DNA of 64,000 nt from Homoserinimonas sp. OAct 916. GTDB lineage: Bacteria; Actinomycetota; Actinomycetes; Actinomycetales; Microbacteriaceae. Of this stretch, positions 53,561 to 62,852 are shown piece after piece; position 1 is the first letter of the stretch, and each line of letters starts with the position of its first letter. A model generated the notes under the pieces. The model did no database searches. It was not told the DNA's origin and worked only from the letters and a program-made list of their open reading frames with translations. The stretch covers positions 186,001 through 250,000 of the forward strand of contig NZ_QJHB01000003.1 in the NCBI RefSeq assembly GCF_003260275.1, read 5' to 3'. Position numbers and translations under genes: made by a program.

Positions 53561-54811
53561 TCAGTGCACGCTGACGTTCAGACTGCGTCCGGCCAGGCCG
53601 CGGCCGCGCCCGGCCAATTCGTCGGCCAGCTGACTGATCACCGCGCTGGCCGGGTCTGACGGGTCGGAGAGCACTATAGGCAGCCCGGAGTCTCCTCCTT
53701 CGCGCAGGCCCATGCTCAGCGGCACCCGTGCCACCAGCGGCACACCCAGACGCCGGGCGACGTCGTCGCCGCCTCCCGAGCCGAACAGTTCCAGAATCGT
53801 TCCGTCTGGCTGCGTCAGACCCGACATGTTCTCGATCACGCCGTACACCTCCTGCCCGGTCTGGCGAGCGACCAGACCACTGCGCTCGGCCACATCGGCG
53901 GCGGCCGGTTGTGGTGTGGTCACCACGAGAGCCTCGGCGTGCGGCAGCAGCTGGCCGACGGAGATCGCGACATCACCGGTTCCCGGCGGCAGGTCGAGCA
54001 GCAGAACATCGAGGTCACCGAAATAGACCTCGGTGAGAAACTGTGTGATCGTGCGATGCAGCATCGGGCCGCGCCAAGCCACCGCTGCGCGCTGCCCACC
54101 GGAGGAATCGGGATCGACGAACATTCCGATCGAGATCACCTTGACCCCGTGTGCGACCGGTGGCAACATCATCTCGTCCACACGGGTCGGTCGTGCCACG
54201 CTCTGGCTTCCATCGGCGTTGTTCGTGACCAGGCCGAGCAGGCCCGGGATCGAGAAGCCGTAGACGTCGGCGTCGATGATGCCGACCGACAGTCCGCGCT
54301 CGACGAGTGCGACGCCAAGGTTCGCTGTCAGGGTTGACTTGCCGACTCCGCCCTTGCCGCTGGTCACCGTGTAGATGCGGGTGAGCGTCTCTGGGCCGAA
54401 TTGCGTCTCGCGGTCGGCTCGGGTTCCCCGCAGTTTCGCGGTCAGGGCTCGTCGCTCATCCGGGGTCATCACGGTCACGACGACCGTTGCCGCCGTGACG
54501 CCGTGCACGCGCTCGATGGCCTGCTGGGTGTCAGCGGTGATCGACTGGGCTGCGGGGCAGCCGGCGATCGTCAGCCGGATGGTCACCGTCGCAGCACCGT
54601 TGTCGTCGACCTCGATCGCAGCGACCATGTTCAACTGGGTTATCGGCTTGCGAAGCTCGGGGTCGATCACCTGCGCCAGTGCCCCACGGATTCGCGGCAC
54701 CAGGTAAGCGTACGGTCCCACCGCACCGTCGCCCTCAGTGCCCTCAGTGCCCTCAGTGCCCTCAGTGCCTTCTGCGCCCTTGATACTGCCGGTGGTGTGG
54801 TGCTCGGTCAC
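53561..54811 (-). CDS. mrp: Mrp/NBP35-family Fe-S cluster carrier ATPase
   Basis: 416 residues. An N-terminal MIP18/DUF59 domain (LAQVIDPELRKPITQLNMV, near residue 50) precedes the deviant Walker A TSGKGGVGKSTLTANLG near 150 and the P-loop NTPase core (DLPPGTGDVAISVGQLLP). It carries and transfers Fe-S clusters. The GTG start at 54811 overlaps the end of the upstream DUF1003 gene. The first 20 residues contain a tandem TEG repeat (four full 9-bp units, GCCCTCAGT on the plus strand) before the conserved protein. Confidence 0.93.
   Translation of the reverse strand: MTEHHTTGSIKGAEGTEGTEGTEGTEGDGAVGPYAYLVPRIRGALAQVIDPELRKPITQLNMVAAIEVDDNGAATVTIRLTIAGCPAAQSITADTQQAIERVHGVTAATVVVTVMTPDERRALTAKLRGTRADRETQFGPETLTRIYTVTSGKGGVGKSTLTANLGVALVERGLSVGIIDADVYGFSIPGLLGLVTNNADGSQSVARPTRVDEMMLPPVAHGVKVISIGMFVDPDSSGGQRAAVAWRGPMLHRTITQFLTEVYFGDLDVLLLDLPPGTGDVAISVGQLLPHAEALVVTTPQPAAADVAERSGLVARQTGQEVYGVIENMSGLTQPDGTILELFGSGGGDDVARRLGVPLVARVPLSMGLREGGDSGLPIVLSDPSDPASAVISQLADELAGRGRGLAGRSLNVSVH
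54731..54766 (+). repeat. Four tandem 9-bp repeats within mrp
   Basis: GCCCTCAGT is repeated four times without change (54731-54739 to 54758-54766), followed by a degenerate fifth unit. On the coding strand each unit encodes Thr-Glu-Gly, so copy-number change would alter length but not frame. Confidence 0.9.
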
Positions 54812-55329
54812 GATGCGACCTCCGGCCCCTGCGTCTGGTCTCGAGCATCGAGTTCCTCGAGCAGCGCGCGCATTTCCGCTCGGATGAACTCCCTGCTGGC
54901 CATATCTGTCATGGCCAGGCGCAGTGCGGCGAGTTCCCGGGCGAGATACTCGGTATCGGCCAGATTGCGTTCGGCGCGGATGCGATCCTGTTCGATCTGC
55001 ACCCGGTCGCGGTCGTCCTGCCGGTTCTGCGCGAGCAGGATCATCGGTGCCGCATAGGACGCCTGGAGGGAGAGCATCAACGTCAGCGCGATGAAGCCGA
55101 GCGCAAAGGAGTCGAATCGCCACGCGTCCGGCGCGAGGGTGTTCCAGAGGATCCAGCAGGCGACGAACAGGGTCAGGCCGAGCATGAACCAGGGCGTTCC
55201 CATGCCGCGGGCGATCGCCTCGGTCACCCGGCCGAAGCGATCGGTCGACTGTTTCGGCCGCGGGAGCATCCCCTGGCGAAGACCCTTGGGGGCGTCCAGG
55301 CGACCATCAGACCTATGTGCCCACAACAT
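54808..55329 (-). CDS. DUF1003 domain membrane protein
   Basis: A 173-residue protein. The DUF1003 core has two helices (WFMLGLTLFVACWILWNTL and ALGFIALTLMLSLQASYAA) and PMILLAQNRQDDRDR, followed by a charged coiled coil (EQDRIRAERNLADTEYLARE). I chose the ATG at 55329 because GGAGG precedes it by about 6 bases; it overlaps the CBS gene's end by 17 bp and the mrp start by 4 bp. It has no known function. The CBS / DUF1003 / mrp order is widespread in Actinobacteria. Confidence 0.88.
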   Translation of the reverse strand: MLWAHRSDGRLDAPKGLRQGMLPRPKQSTDRFGRVTEAIARGMGTPWFMLGLTLFVACWILWNTLAPDAWRFDSFALGFIALTLMLSLQASYAAPMILLAQNRQDDRDRVQIEQDRIRAERNLADTEYLARELAALRLAMTDMASREFIRAEMRALLEELDARDQTQGPEVAS

Positions 55330-56566
55330 AGGCACCTCCGGGCTCATCGTGGCTGCGCCAGTCGTCAGGCAGCAGGTAGTCGAGCACGTCGTCGATGGTG
55401 ACGACCCCGACCAAGTGGCCGCTGTCATCGACGACCGGTACCTGAACCAGGTTGTAGCTGGCAAGGATGCGGGACACTTCGGCCGCGGAGGTTCGTGCGT
55501 GCACGGGCTCGAGAGTGGTATCGAGCAGAGTGCCCAGGCGCTCGTGCGGGGCGTAGCGGAGCATGCGTTGGAAGTGCACGATTCCGAGGTAGTGCCCGGT
55601 TGGCGGCTCGTAGGGCGGCAGGGTCACGCAAACGGCAGCGGCCAGCGCAGGCGCGAGGTCCTGTCGCCGGATGAGGGCGAGTGCCTCGGCGACGGTCGCG
55701 TCCGCGGAGAGGATGACCGGCTCGGTGGTCATCAGACCGCCGGCTGACTCAGCCGGGTAGGTCAGCAGCATGCGCACGTCCTCGGCCTCATCCGGTTCCA
55801 TCAGGGTGAGCAGCGCTTCGCGGCGCTCCAGACTCAACTGGCCGATCAGGTCGGCGGCGTCGTCGGGCTGCATCTGGTCGAGCACATCGGCAGCGCGCAC
55901 ATCCTGGATGTGGCCGAGTACGCTCACCTGGGTCGTTTCGGGCATCTCCTCGAGAACATCCGCCAGACGGGCGTCTGGGAGCTCGTCGATGACGTCGAGC
56001 ATGCGCTGGGTGGGCAGGTCGAGAAGAGTGGTGGCGAGGTCGGCGGGTTTGAGGTCGGCGTACGTCGCGATGAGGTGCTCGGCACCCTGGGTGCCGGCCC
56101 CCGTGCGCTCGTGCATGTCGTTCCACGAGGCGAACACGGTTGCACCCTTGGTGAACGGCCCGGTTCTCGGGCGCCTGACGAAGAGTTGGCTGATGGCCCA
56201 GTTGCCGTGCCCGGGCGATTCGATGGCCACATCCTCGATGGTGCCCTCACCGGAGCCGTCGTTGAAGACCATCACCCGGCTGAGCAGTTCGGCAATCACC
56301 CGTACCTCACCACCGCGCTGCTGGAAACGGCGCACGTTGATCAGCCCGGTGGTGATCACCTGCCCGCCTGCGATCGACGTGACGCGTCCGATCGGCAGGA
56401 ACACCCGACGCTTGCCGGGAATCTCAACGATCAGACCGACGACCCGCGGGGGTTCCGACCGACGGTAGACCACGAGCACGTCGCGCACACGGCCGACCCG
56501 GTCGCCGGCGGGATCGAAGACGGTGCAGCCGGCCAACCGGGCGACGAAGACTCTCGTGGCGCTCAC
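55313..56566 (-). CDS. MgtE-N/CBS domain protein with N-terminal PRC-barrel-like part
   Basis: 417 residues: an N-terminal PRC-barrel-like region (VFDPAGDRVGRVRDVLVVY), an MgtE intracellular N domain with Asp/Leu-rich helical repeats (ADLATTLLDLPTQRMLDVID), then two CBS domains (MTTEPVILSADATVAEAL, and LVQVPVVDDSGHLVGVVTIDD in parts). The MgtE channel part is absent, so it is probably a regulatory or Mg/nucleotide sensor. The GTG start at 56566 follows TAAGTT by 7 bases, again leaderless-like. Confidence 0.85.
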   Translation of the reverse strand: MSATRVFVARLAGCTVFDPAGDRVGRVRDVLVVYRRSEPPRVVGLIVEIPGKRRVFLPIGRVTSIAGGQVITTGLINVRRFQQRGGEVRVIAELLSRVMVFNDGSGEGTIEDVAIESPGHGNWAISQLFVRRPRTGPFTKGATVFASWNDMHERTGAGTQGAEHLIATYADLKPADLATTLLDLPTQRMLDVIDELPDARLADVLEEMPETTQVSVLGHIQDVRAADVLDQMQPDDAADLIGQLSLERREALLTLMEPDEAEDVRMLLTYPAESAGGLMTTEPVILSADATVAEALALIRRQDLAPALAAAVCVTLPPYEPPTGHYLGIVHFQRMLRYAPHERLGTLLDTTLEPVHARTSAAEVSRILASYNLVQVPVVDDSGHLVGVVTIDDVLDYLLPDDWRSHDEPGGAYVVGT

Positions 56567-56690
56567 AGGTACCAACTTACCGCCCGGCCGGATGGAACGA
56601 ATCGCGAGACCCCCCGACGTGGATGATGCTCTCAGCGGAATTTGGCATTCGCCCAGCCAATGCTCGACTGAGGCGTGGAACAATGAAGGC

Positions 56691-57368
56691 GTGAGCAATC
56701 CCAGTGTTTTCGGTCGACGACGCGTCGCATTCCCGAGCATTCCGCGCGGAGAGGTCCTGGCCACGTATGAAACGTATGACGACGCCCAGAAAGCGGTCGA
56801 CGCGCTCGCCAAGGCAAACTTCCCGGTAAAGGAATTGTCGATCATCGGAAACGACCTGAAAAGCGTCGAACGGGTCACCGGCAAGCTCAACTACGGTCGT
56901 GCCTCCGTGGCGGGTGCAGCCTCCGGTGCCTGGCTCGGCCTGTTCTTCGGCCTGCTGATGCTGATCTTCTCGCCCACCCCTGACTACGGCCTCGTTGCCG
57001 CGGCCCTGCTGATCGGCGCGGGGTTCGGCATGCTCTTCGGCATCATCTCGTACCTGATGAATCGGCGTCGCCGCGACTTCACCTCGGTGATGCAGGTGAT
57101 CGCCGCCAACTACCAGATCATCGTCAGTGCGGAGTCGGCGAGCACGGCGCGCAACGCGCTCGAGCACATCGGAATGCGGCACTCCCCGGCCCGAGCCTCG
57201 GCGGCCGTTCACCCGACTGCCGGCACCGGTGGCACCGCGCCCGCCGGAGACGGCGACGAAGCTCCCGGCGCGGAGGGTTCGCCAGATGAGCCTGGGCCCA
57301 CCAAGCAGGACCCCGCTCATTCGCCGTCTGACCCGCTGCCACCGCCCCAGTACGGCGAGCGGATCTGA
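56691..57368 (+). CDS. General stress protein 17M-like domain membrane protein
   Basis: 225 residues. An N-terminal GSP17M/YflT-like domain (VLATYETYDDAQKAVDALAK) is followed by two helices (SGAWLGLFFGLLMLIFS and GLVAAALLIGAGFGMLFGII), then a second soluble part (TSVMQVIAANYQIIVSAE) and a low-complexity Pro/Gly/Ala tail. The GTG at 56691 fits the start of homologous sequence. It is divergent from the CBS gene. The function is unknown. Confidence 0.8.
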   Translation: MSNPSVFGRRRVAFPSIPRGEVLATYETYDDAQKAVDALAKANFPVKELSIIGNDLKSVERVTGKLNYGRASVAGAASGAWLGLFFGLLMLIFSPTPDYGLVAAALLIGAGFGMLFGIISYLMNRRRRDFTSVMQVIAANYQIIVSAESASTARNALEHIGMRHSPARASAAVHPTAGTGGTAPAGDGDEAPGAEGSPDEPGPTKQDPAHSPSDPLPPPQYGERI

Positions 57369-57536
57369 GCCGGCCCGCCATCCGCTGAGCCGTGCCGGAC
57401 GCCCGCGCTGCAGATCGTCGCCCGGGATGGCCTGCACGGGCTCTCTTTCCGCGGTGGCCGATCCGCGGCGGCCGGTGCGCAGCGGCGGAGCGGGCCGAGA
57501 GTCTGGCCGGTTCGGCAGATTCTCAGCCCATGTCCG

Positions 57537-59129
57537 TCAGACGGCCAGGCGAGCGATCCATTCTTCCACGTCGTCAGCGGTGCGTGGGATGTGCGCCGAC
57601 AGGTTTTCGGCGCCGTCGGCGGTGACCAGGACGTCGTCTTCGATGCGCACGCCGATGCCCCGGAACTCCGCCGGTACGGTGAGGTCATCCGGTTGGAAGT
57701 ACAGGCCGGGTTCGATGGTGAACACCATGCCCTCCTCGACCACACCATCCAGGTACATGTCGCGCCTGGCCTGTGCGCAGTCGTGCACATCAAGGCCCAG
57801 ATGGTGGCTGGTGCCGTGCACCATGTAGCGCCTGTGGTGCTGATTCTCGGGCAGGAGCGACTCGTCTGCGGTCACCGGTAACAGCCCCCATTCGGCGGTG
57901 CGCCTGGCGATGACCTCCATGGCGGTGGCATGCACATCGCGAAAGATGATCCCTGGGCGCACGATCTGGAAGGCGGCGTCTGCGGCTTCACGCACCGCCT
58001 CGTAGATCATCCGCTGCACGTCGGAGAACCGGCCCGAGATCGGCAGCGTGCGGGTGATGTCGGCGGTGTAGTAGCTGTCGAGTTCCACCCCGGCGTCGAT
58101 CAGAATCAGGTCGCCGTGCGAAACCGGCCCGTCATTGCGGGTCCAGTGCAGCACGCACGCATTCGGCCCGGCTGCCGCGATGGTGTCGTAGCCGACCGCG
58201 TTTCCATCGGCACGTGCCCTGGTGTAGAAAACGCCCTCCACCAATCGCTCGCCGCGGCTATGGGCACTGATGCGGGGCAGGTCACGAATGACGTCTTCGA
58301 AACCTCGGCCGGTTGCCTCGACGGCCTGACGCATCTGCTCGATCTCCCACGCGTCTTTCACGAGGCGCAGTTCGGAGAGTGCAGTGGCGAACCGGGTGTC
58401 GGGTTCGTGGGTTCCGCCGAATTCCAGGCTGAATGCGGAGTCGCCTGCGGTGCCGCCGAGCGCTGCTTCGGCCGTGTGTCGGATGCGCGCAGAGTCCACC
58501 TGGTCGGCGATGGCCGGATCGGCCTCCCGAAGTATCAGCGTGTCATTGCCCGTGACGGCGAGCACCCGTTCGAACTCGGCGAGTGCGGCGGTGGCAATAT
58601 CGAGGTCGGCACTGACCTGGGTCAGGGAGGGGCGCGCGCCGGTCCAGAACTCGCCGATTGCCGGGTTCGCGTAGAACTCGTCGGAGTCGCGCCCTGCGCT
58701 CTCGCGCAGGTACAGCGTCACCTCGTGCCCCGAGCCGTCGGCATGCGGTTCAAAAACCAGTACGGAGCCGGGAACCGTGTCTGATCCCCAACCGGTGAGG
58801 TGAGTGAAAGCCGAATGGGCGCGGAACGGGTAGTCGGTGTCGTTGGAGCGCTGCTTCGGGCTGCCAGCGGGAACCACCAGTCGTTTGCCGGGGTGGAGCC
58901 GGGAGATGTGCTCGCGACGCGAGGCCGCCCAGGCGGCCTGCTCCCGCGCAGGCGGCAGCGAATCGTCTGCCGGGGCCCAGCGGCTGCCGATGTAGTTCTT
59001 GAATGCGTCCGAGCCGGGAGTGGTCGAACGGTTGGTGTTCGAATCTTTCAGACCCCGGACAGCGGAATTCTTCTTCGCGACGGTTTCGGTTGCGGGGTCA
59101 GTGTCAGTGTTTGTTGCAATGTCGGTCAT
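57537..59129 (-). CDS. pepP: Aminopeptidase P family protein (M24, Xaa-Pro aminopeptidase)
   Basis: 530 residues. The N-terminal domain starts near residue 45, after a polar, Thr-rich leader. The pita-bread M24 domain holds the metal ligands: Asp in LIDAGVELDSYYTADITRT near 350, His in HGTSHHLGLDVHD near 435, Glu in FTIEPGLY near 470 and Glu in VRIEDDVLVT near 495. It removes the N-terminal residue before proline from peptides, and a second peptidase with the S9 enzyme fits peptide import. The ATG at 59129 follows GAGAAT by 6 bases. Confidence 0.9.
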   Translation of the reverse strand: MTDIATNTDTDPATETVAKKNSAVRGLKDSNTNRSTTPGSDAFKNYIGSRWAPADDSLPPAREQAAWAASRREHISRLHPGKRLVVPAGSPKQRSNDTDYPFRAHSAFTHLTGWGSDTVPGSVLVFEPHADGSGHEVTLYLRESAGRDSDEFYANPAIGEFWTGARPSLTQVSADLDIATAALAEFERVLAVTGNDTLILREADPAIADQVDSARIRHTAEAALGGTAGDSAFSLEFGGTHEPDTRFATALSELRLVKDAWEIEQMRQAVEATGRGFEDVIRDLPRISAHSRGERLVEGVFYTRARADGNAVGYDTIAAAGPNACVLHWTRNDGPVSHGDLILIDAGVELDSYYTADITRTLPISGRFSDVQRMIYEAVREAADAAFQIVRPGIIFRDVHATAMEVIARRTAEWGLLPVTADESLLPENQHHRRYMVHGTSHHLGLDVHDCAQARRDMYLDGVVEEGMVFTIEPGLYFQPDDLTVPAEFRGIGVRIEDDVLVTADGAENLSAHIPRTADDVEEWIARLAV

Positions 59130-59218
59130 AACCCCATTCTCCCATCCGTCGGCGGGGAGATCGATGGGTGCGGCCAACAGGCGAATGGCTCAAGCGGTGT
59201 GGGTCTCCGACCCGAGCG

Positions 59219-60250
59219 TCATTCCTCGGGAGGGGCGACCGCCTTTTCGACGGGTGCGAGCCAGACCAGGACGGGCCGATGGTCGCTTCCCGCCGCGTCG
59301 AGGTCGGACACCACGCGCATGCCGGTCGGATGCCAGTCGGGGGAGAACATGATGTGATCGATGGGAGTGCCGAGGGCCGGGGGAAGTGCGGTGGGCCAGG
59401 TTCCGACGGCCTCAGAACCGGTGAGTTGCCCGGCGCTTGTGCAATTGCCGAGGGTCGCCGCACCGAGAGAATGCATGTGGTCGATGGTCGCGTTGAAATC
59501 GCCGGCGAGGATCACATTTCCGCGGCGGCACTGGTTCTTGAGCCAGGACAGGTCGGCGCGCCAGTTGGCCATTTCACCCAGGATCGGGCCGATCGCGTGC
59601 ACCGCCACAATGGTCGGGCCCGCGGGGTTGACCGGGGTCGCCACCACGCTCGGCACTGCGTTGGTGTTGCCGCGGCCGGTTTCCAGCGTGTACTCACCCA
59701 TCAAAACGCTGGTCAACAACGACGTCGCCATGGCGGGGTCACCCGAATACGCCTCCCGGGTCAGCTCACTCATCGGGTTTCCGGCGGTTGCCATCAACGC
59801 GGCAACCTTCCGCGCGGTCGCCGCTGACGTCTCTGGAAGTGCGATTATCGACGCATTGTAATCGAGTGCCAGGTCGGCGATCTGCTCCGCACTGACCGCG
59901 CCGCCCGTGTTCCAGCTGAGCACTCGAACGGTCGAGCCGAAACCCGTCGGCGTCGAGCCGAGGCCGCGGCCGGCCACGGTCACAACGTTGACCAGGGCGA
60001 ACACCGCGAGCATCACTGCGAGTGTCGCTATGAACCGCCTGAGGCGCGGGAGAAACAGGGAGACCACGAGCAGCACGACGACGCCCGCCACGGCCACAAG
60101 CGCCGACAGGCCGCGAAACGACACCGCCTGCGCAACGATGACCGTGCGTTGGGCGCTGAAAATCTGCGGCCACGCGAGCGCGAGCAGGGCGAACGCGACG
60201 GCTACGCCGGCAACGGTTTGGAGGATTCGATTTAGCATCGCAACTAGCAT
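59219..60250 (-). CDS. Membrane-anchored endonuclease/exonuclease/phosphatase family protein
   Basis: 343 residues: three N-terminal helices (GVAVAFALLALAWPQIF, ALVAVAGVVVLLVVSLFL and IATLAVMLAVFALVNVVTV) and then a catalytic domain with VLSWNTGG, IALPETSAA (metal Glu), VILAGDFNAT, PIDHIMFS and SDHRPV, the EEP pattern. It is a phosphodiesterase, nuclease or phospholipase-like enzyme facing outward. The start is ATG 60250 or 60238. It is divergent from the PHP gene with 6-18 bp between starts. Confidence 0.87.
   Translation of the reverse strand: MLVAMLNRILQTVAGVAVAFALLALAWPQIFSAQRTVIVAQAVSFRGLSALVAVAGVVVLLVVSLFLPRLRRFIATLAVMLAVFALVNVVTVAGRGLGSTPTGFGSTVRVLSWNTGGAVSAEQIADLALDYNASIIALPETSAATARKVAALMATAGNPMSELTREAYSGDPAMATSLLTSVLMGEYTLETGRGNTNAVPSVVATPVNPAGPTIVAVHAIGPILGEMANWRADLSWLKNQCRRGNVILAGDFNATIDHMHSLGAATLGNCTSAGQLTGSEAVGTWPTALPPALGTPIDHIMFSPDWHPTGMRVVSDLDAAGSDHRPVLVWLAPVEKAVAPPEE
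60245..60250 (+). promoter_or_regulatory. -10 element of a leaderless promoter (TAGCAT)
   Basis: TAGCAT, 6 bases (TACATC), then the ATG at 60257 of the PHP gene. It overlaps the start of the divergent EEP gene. Confidence 0.5.
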
Positions 60251-60256
60251 TACATC

Positions 60257-61129
60257 ATGTCAGTCGTTCAGCGTTTCGCCGTACCCATCGATCTGCACAC
60301 CCACAGCAGCATCTCTGACGGCACCCAGACGCCAGAAGAACTGGTGCGGGCTGCGCAGCAAGCCGGGTTGGGGACCGTCGCCCTCACCGACCACGACTCC
60401 AGCAAGGGCTGGGCCGAGGCGGCCGAGGCAGCGCGCCAGGAACGAATCACCCTCATACCCGGCATGGAGCTCAGCACGAAGGTCGGCGGTACCAGCGTGC
60501 ACATGCTGGCGTATCTGTTCGACCCTGAGAACGTGGAGCTCGTCGAAGAACTTCAACGCATCCGTGAGGCTCGGCGCACCCGCGCCGAAAGCATGGTGTC
60601 TCGGATCGGCCGCGACTATGACTTCACCTGGGATGATGTGGTCGCCCAATCCGCCGTCGGTACGACGCTCGGTCGGCCCCATATCGCCGACGCACTGGTG
60701 GCGCGGGGCCACGCAACATCTCGGAAGGATGCGTTCGCAGGCATCCTGAATTTTCGGCACGGCTATTACGAGCCACACTACGCACCAGACCCGGTGACCG
60801 GGGCCCGGCTCATCAGGGCGGCCGGCGGAGTGCCGGTTCTGGCCCACCCAGCCACTCGCGGCATCGAGCATGTGATCGACGAGCAGCGACTCGCGGAGCT
60901 GGTCGACGCCGGGTTGGCCGGGCTGGAGATCGACCACCCGGAGAACGAGCCGAGCGGCATGGCGCGGTTGCGCGAACTTGCCGTGGAGCACGACCTGATC
61001 GTCACGGGTTCCAGCGACTACCACGGAACCGGCAAGGTGAACCGACTGGGGGAGTGCACCACGGCACCGGATGCGCTGGCGCGCATCATCGAGCAGGCCA
61101 CCGGCTCGGAACCGGTCTACCCCGACTGA
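60257..61129 (+). CDS. PHP domain phosphoesterase
   Basis: 290 residues of the PHP (TrpH-like) fold. Metal-binding His/Asp residues are in IDLHTHSSISDGTQ near residue 12 and LTDHDS near 45; HPATRG near 195 and the terminal SSDYHGTGK supply the remaining ligands. Family members hydrolyse 3',5'-nucleoside bisphosphates or RNA 5' ends. It is convergent with the helicase gene. Confidence 0.9.
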   Translation: MSVVQRFAVPIDLHTHSSISDGTQTPEELVRAAQQAGLGTVALTDHDSSKGWAEAAEAARQERITLIPGMELSTKVGGTSVHMLAYLFDPENVELVEELQRIREARRTRAESMVSRIGRDYDFTWDDVVAQSAVGTTLGRPHIADALVARGHATSRKDAFAGILNFRHGYYEPHYAPDPVTGARLIRAAGGVPVLAHPATRGIEHVIDEQRLAELVDAGLAGLEIDHPENEPSGMARLRELAVEHDLIVTGSSDYHGTGKVNRLGECTTAPDALARIIEQATGSEPVYPD

Positions 61130-61151
61130 ATGGCGCGGTCAGCCCGATTGC

Positions 61152-62594
61152 TTACGCGGTCGGTGCCTGCCTGCGGGTGCGGTTGCGGGTGCGCTTGCGC
61201 GGCGTGCGCTGGCCGTCGTGGTGCTGTGGGCCGTGCCCGTCGTGGGTTCCCGCCGCCTGGGCGGGTGCATCGGCTTTCACCGCGGCATCCGAGCCCTGGG
61301 CCGGGGCGCGACGGGTGCGTGAACGCGGTGGCCGCTGGCCGTCTCTGGGGGTGTGCCCGTCCCTGGGGGCGCGGTCACGGGGAGTGCGGCCGTCAGAGGC
61401 CTTGACAACGGCCGGCTTCAGGCGACCCTTGATCCCCTCAGGGATGTCCAGGTCGGTGTACAGGTGCGGTGACGACGAGTAGGTCTCGGTCGGCTCCGGC
61501 TGCCCGAACTCGAGGGCGCGGTTGATCAGCGACCACTTGTGCAGGTCGTCCCAGTCGACGAAGGTCACCGCGATACCGGTTTTACCGGCGCGGCCGGTGC
61601 GACCGACACGGTGCAGGTAGGCCTTGTCGTCTTCGGGGATGGTGTGGTTGATCACATGGGTGACATCGGCCACGTCGATGCCACGGGCCGCCACGTCGGT
61701 GGCGATCAACACGTCTTTCTTGCCCGCTTTGAAGGCGGCCATCGCCCGTTCGCGTTGCTCCTGGTTCAGGTCGCCGTGGACTGCCGCCGCGTTGAAGCCA
61801 CGATCGTTCAGCTCTTCGACGATCTTCGCAGCCGAACGTTTGGTGCGGGTGAAGATCAAGGTCTTGCCGCGGCCCTCCGCCTGCAGGATGCGAGCGATGA
61901 TCTCATCCTTGTCGAGGTTGTGGGCGCGGTAGACCAGGTGCTTGATGTTGGCCTGGGTGAGGCCCTCGTCGGGGTCAGTGGCGCGAATGTGGATCGGCCT
62001 GATCATGAATCGGCGGGCGAGGGCCACGATCGGCCCCGGCATGGTCGCCGAGAAGAGCATGGTGTGTCGGTTCGCCGGGGTCTGGGCGAACAGCTTCTCG
62101 ACGTCGGGCAGAAATCCGAGGTCGAGCATGCGGTCGGCTTCGTCCAGAACCATCTCCTTCACGTTTGCAAAGGAGAGTATGCGCTGGCTCATGAGGTCGA
62201 GCAGGCGGCCCGGGGTGCCGACGACGATCTGCGCACCGGCCTTCAATTCCTCGATCTGGCCCTCGTAGGCCTTGCCGCCGTAGATGGCCGCCACGCGAGT
62301 GCTGCGGTTGGACGCGGCGAGTGCCAGGTCTTCGGCGACCTGCACGCACAGTTCACGCGTGGGTACCACGATCAGGGCCTGCACCCCGGGGGCGGGGTCG
62401 GGACCCAGACGCTGGATCAGAGGAAGGCCGAATCCGAAGGTCTTGCCTGTTCCGGTCTTGGCCTGGCCGATGACATCCTGACCGCCGAGCGCCATCGGGA
62501 TGGTCTGGGTCTGGATGGGGAATGGTTCGATAATGCCCTTGGAAGCGAGCGCGTCGACCATGTCCTGGTCGATGTTGAGATCAGAGAAAGTCAC
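61152..62594 (-). CDS. DEAD-box RNA helicase with basic low-complexity tail
   Basis: 480 residues. Helicase motifs: Q motif in PIQTQTIP near residue 28, motif I AKTGTGKT near 44, PTRELC near 75, VLDEADRMLD near 150, SATMP near 182 and HRVGRTGRAG near 330. The C-terminal 85 residues are Arg-, Gly- and Pro-rich with repeated TPRDG/RAPRDG units, a typical RNA-binding tail. It unwinds RNA in ribosome assembly or decay. I chose GTG 62594 because TFSDLN begins the conserved part; ATG 62672 is a longer alternative. The next genes resemble the neighbourhood of M. tuberculosis rhlE. Confidence 0.93.
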   Translation of the reverse strand: MTFSDLNIDQDMVDALASKGIIEPFPIQTQTIPMALGGQDVIGQAKTGTGKTFGFGLPLIQRLGPDPAPGVQALIVVPTRELCVQVAEDLALAASNRSTRVAAIYGGKAYEGQIEELKAGAQIVVGTPGRLLDLMSQRILSFANVKEMVLDEADRMLDLGFLPDVEKLFAQTPANRHTMLFSATMPGPIVALARRFMIRPIHIRATDPDEGLTQANIKHLVYRAHNLDKDEIIARILQAEGRGKTLIFTRTKRSAAKIVEELNDRGFNAAAVHGDLNQEQRERAMAAFKAGKKDVLIATDVAARGIDVADVTHVINHTIPEDDKAYLHRVGRTGRAGKTGIAVTFVDWDDLHKWSLINRALEFGQPEPTETYSSSPHLYTDLDIPEGIKGRLKPAVVKASDGRTPRDRAPRDGHTPRDGQRPPRSRTRRAPAQGSDAAVKADAPAQAAGTHDGHGPQHHDGQRTPRKRTRNRTRRQAPTA

Positions 62595-62840
62595 TGTGAT
62601 TAGCCTGTTCGTTGCAGAGATGAAGTGCAGAATAAAAGAGGGGATACGCCTCAAATTTTGCGTCATCATCACAGGCGTATGATCCCGATCCAGCGCCGGG
62701 ACAGGTCAAGTCTAGGGGCGCGGGCCGTCAATTGTCTGTAATTCGGGTGTGTTCCGGGCCATCACGCCTTCAGACTCGGGTGGCGGGCGGGCCCGAACCG
62801 GCCGAACGGACCGAATCGGCCACCATGCACGGCGAACCTC

Positions 62841-62846
62841 TAAGCT
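62841..62846 (+). promoter_or_regulatory. -10 element of a leaderless promoter (TAAGCT)
   Basis: TAAGCT, 6 bases (TGCATC), then the GTG at 62853. Confidence 0.55.
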
Positions 62847-62852
62847 TGCATC

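Noticed and set aside
57127-57828. Plus-strand 233-codon frame across the stress-protein end and the aminopeptidase P gene
   Set aside because: Overlaps two real genes in other frames; Arg/Pro/Ser-rich shadow composition.
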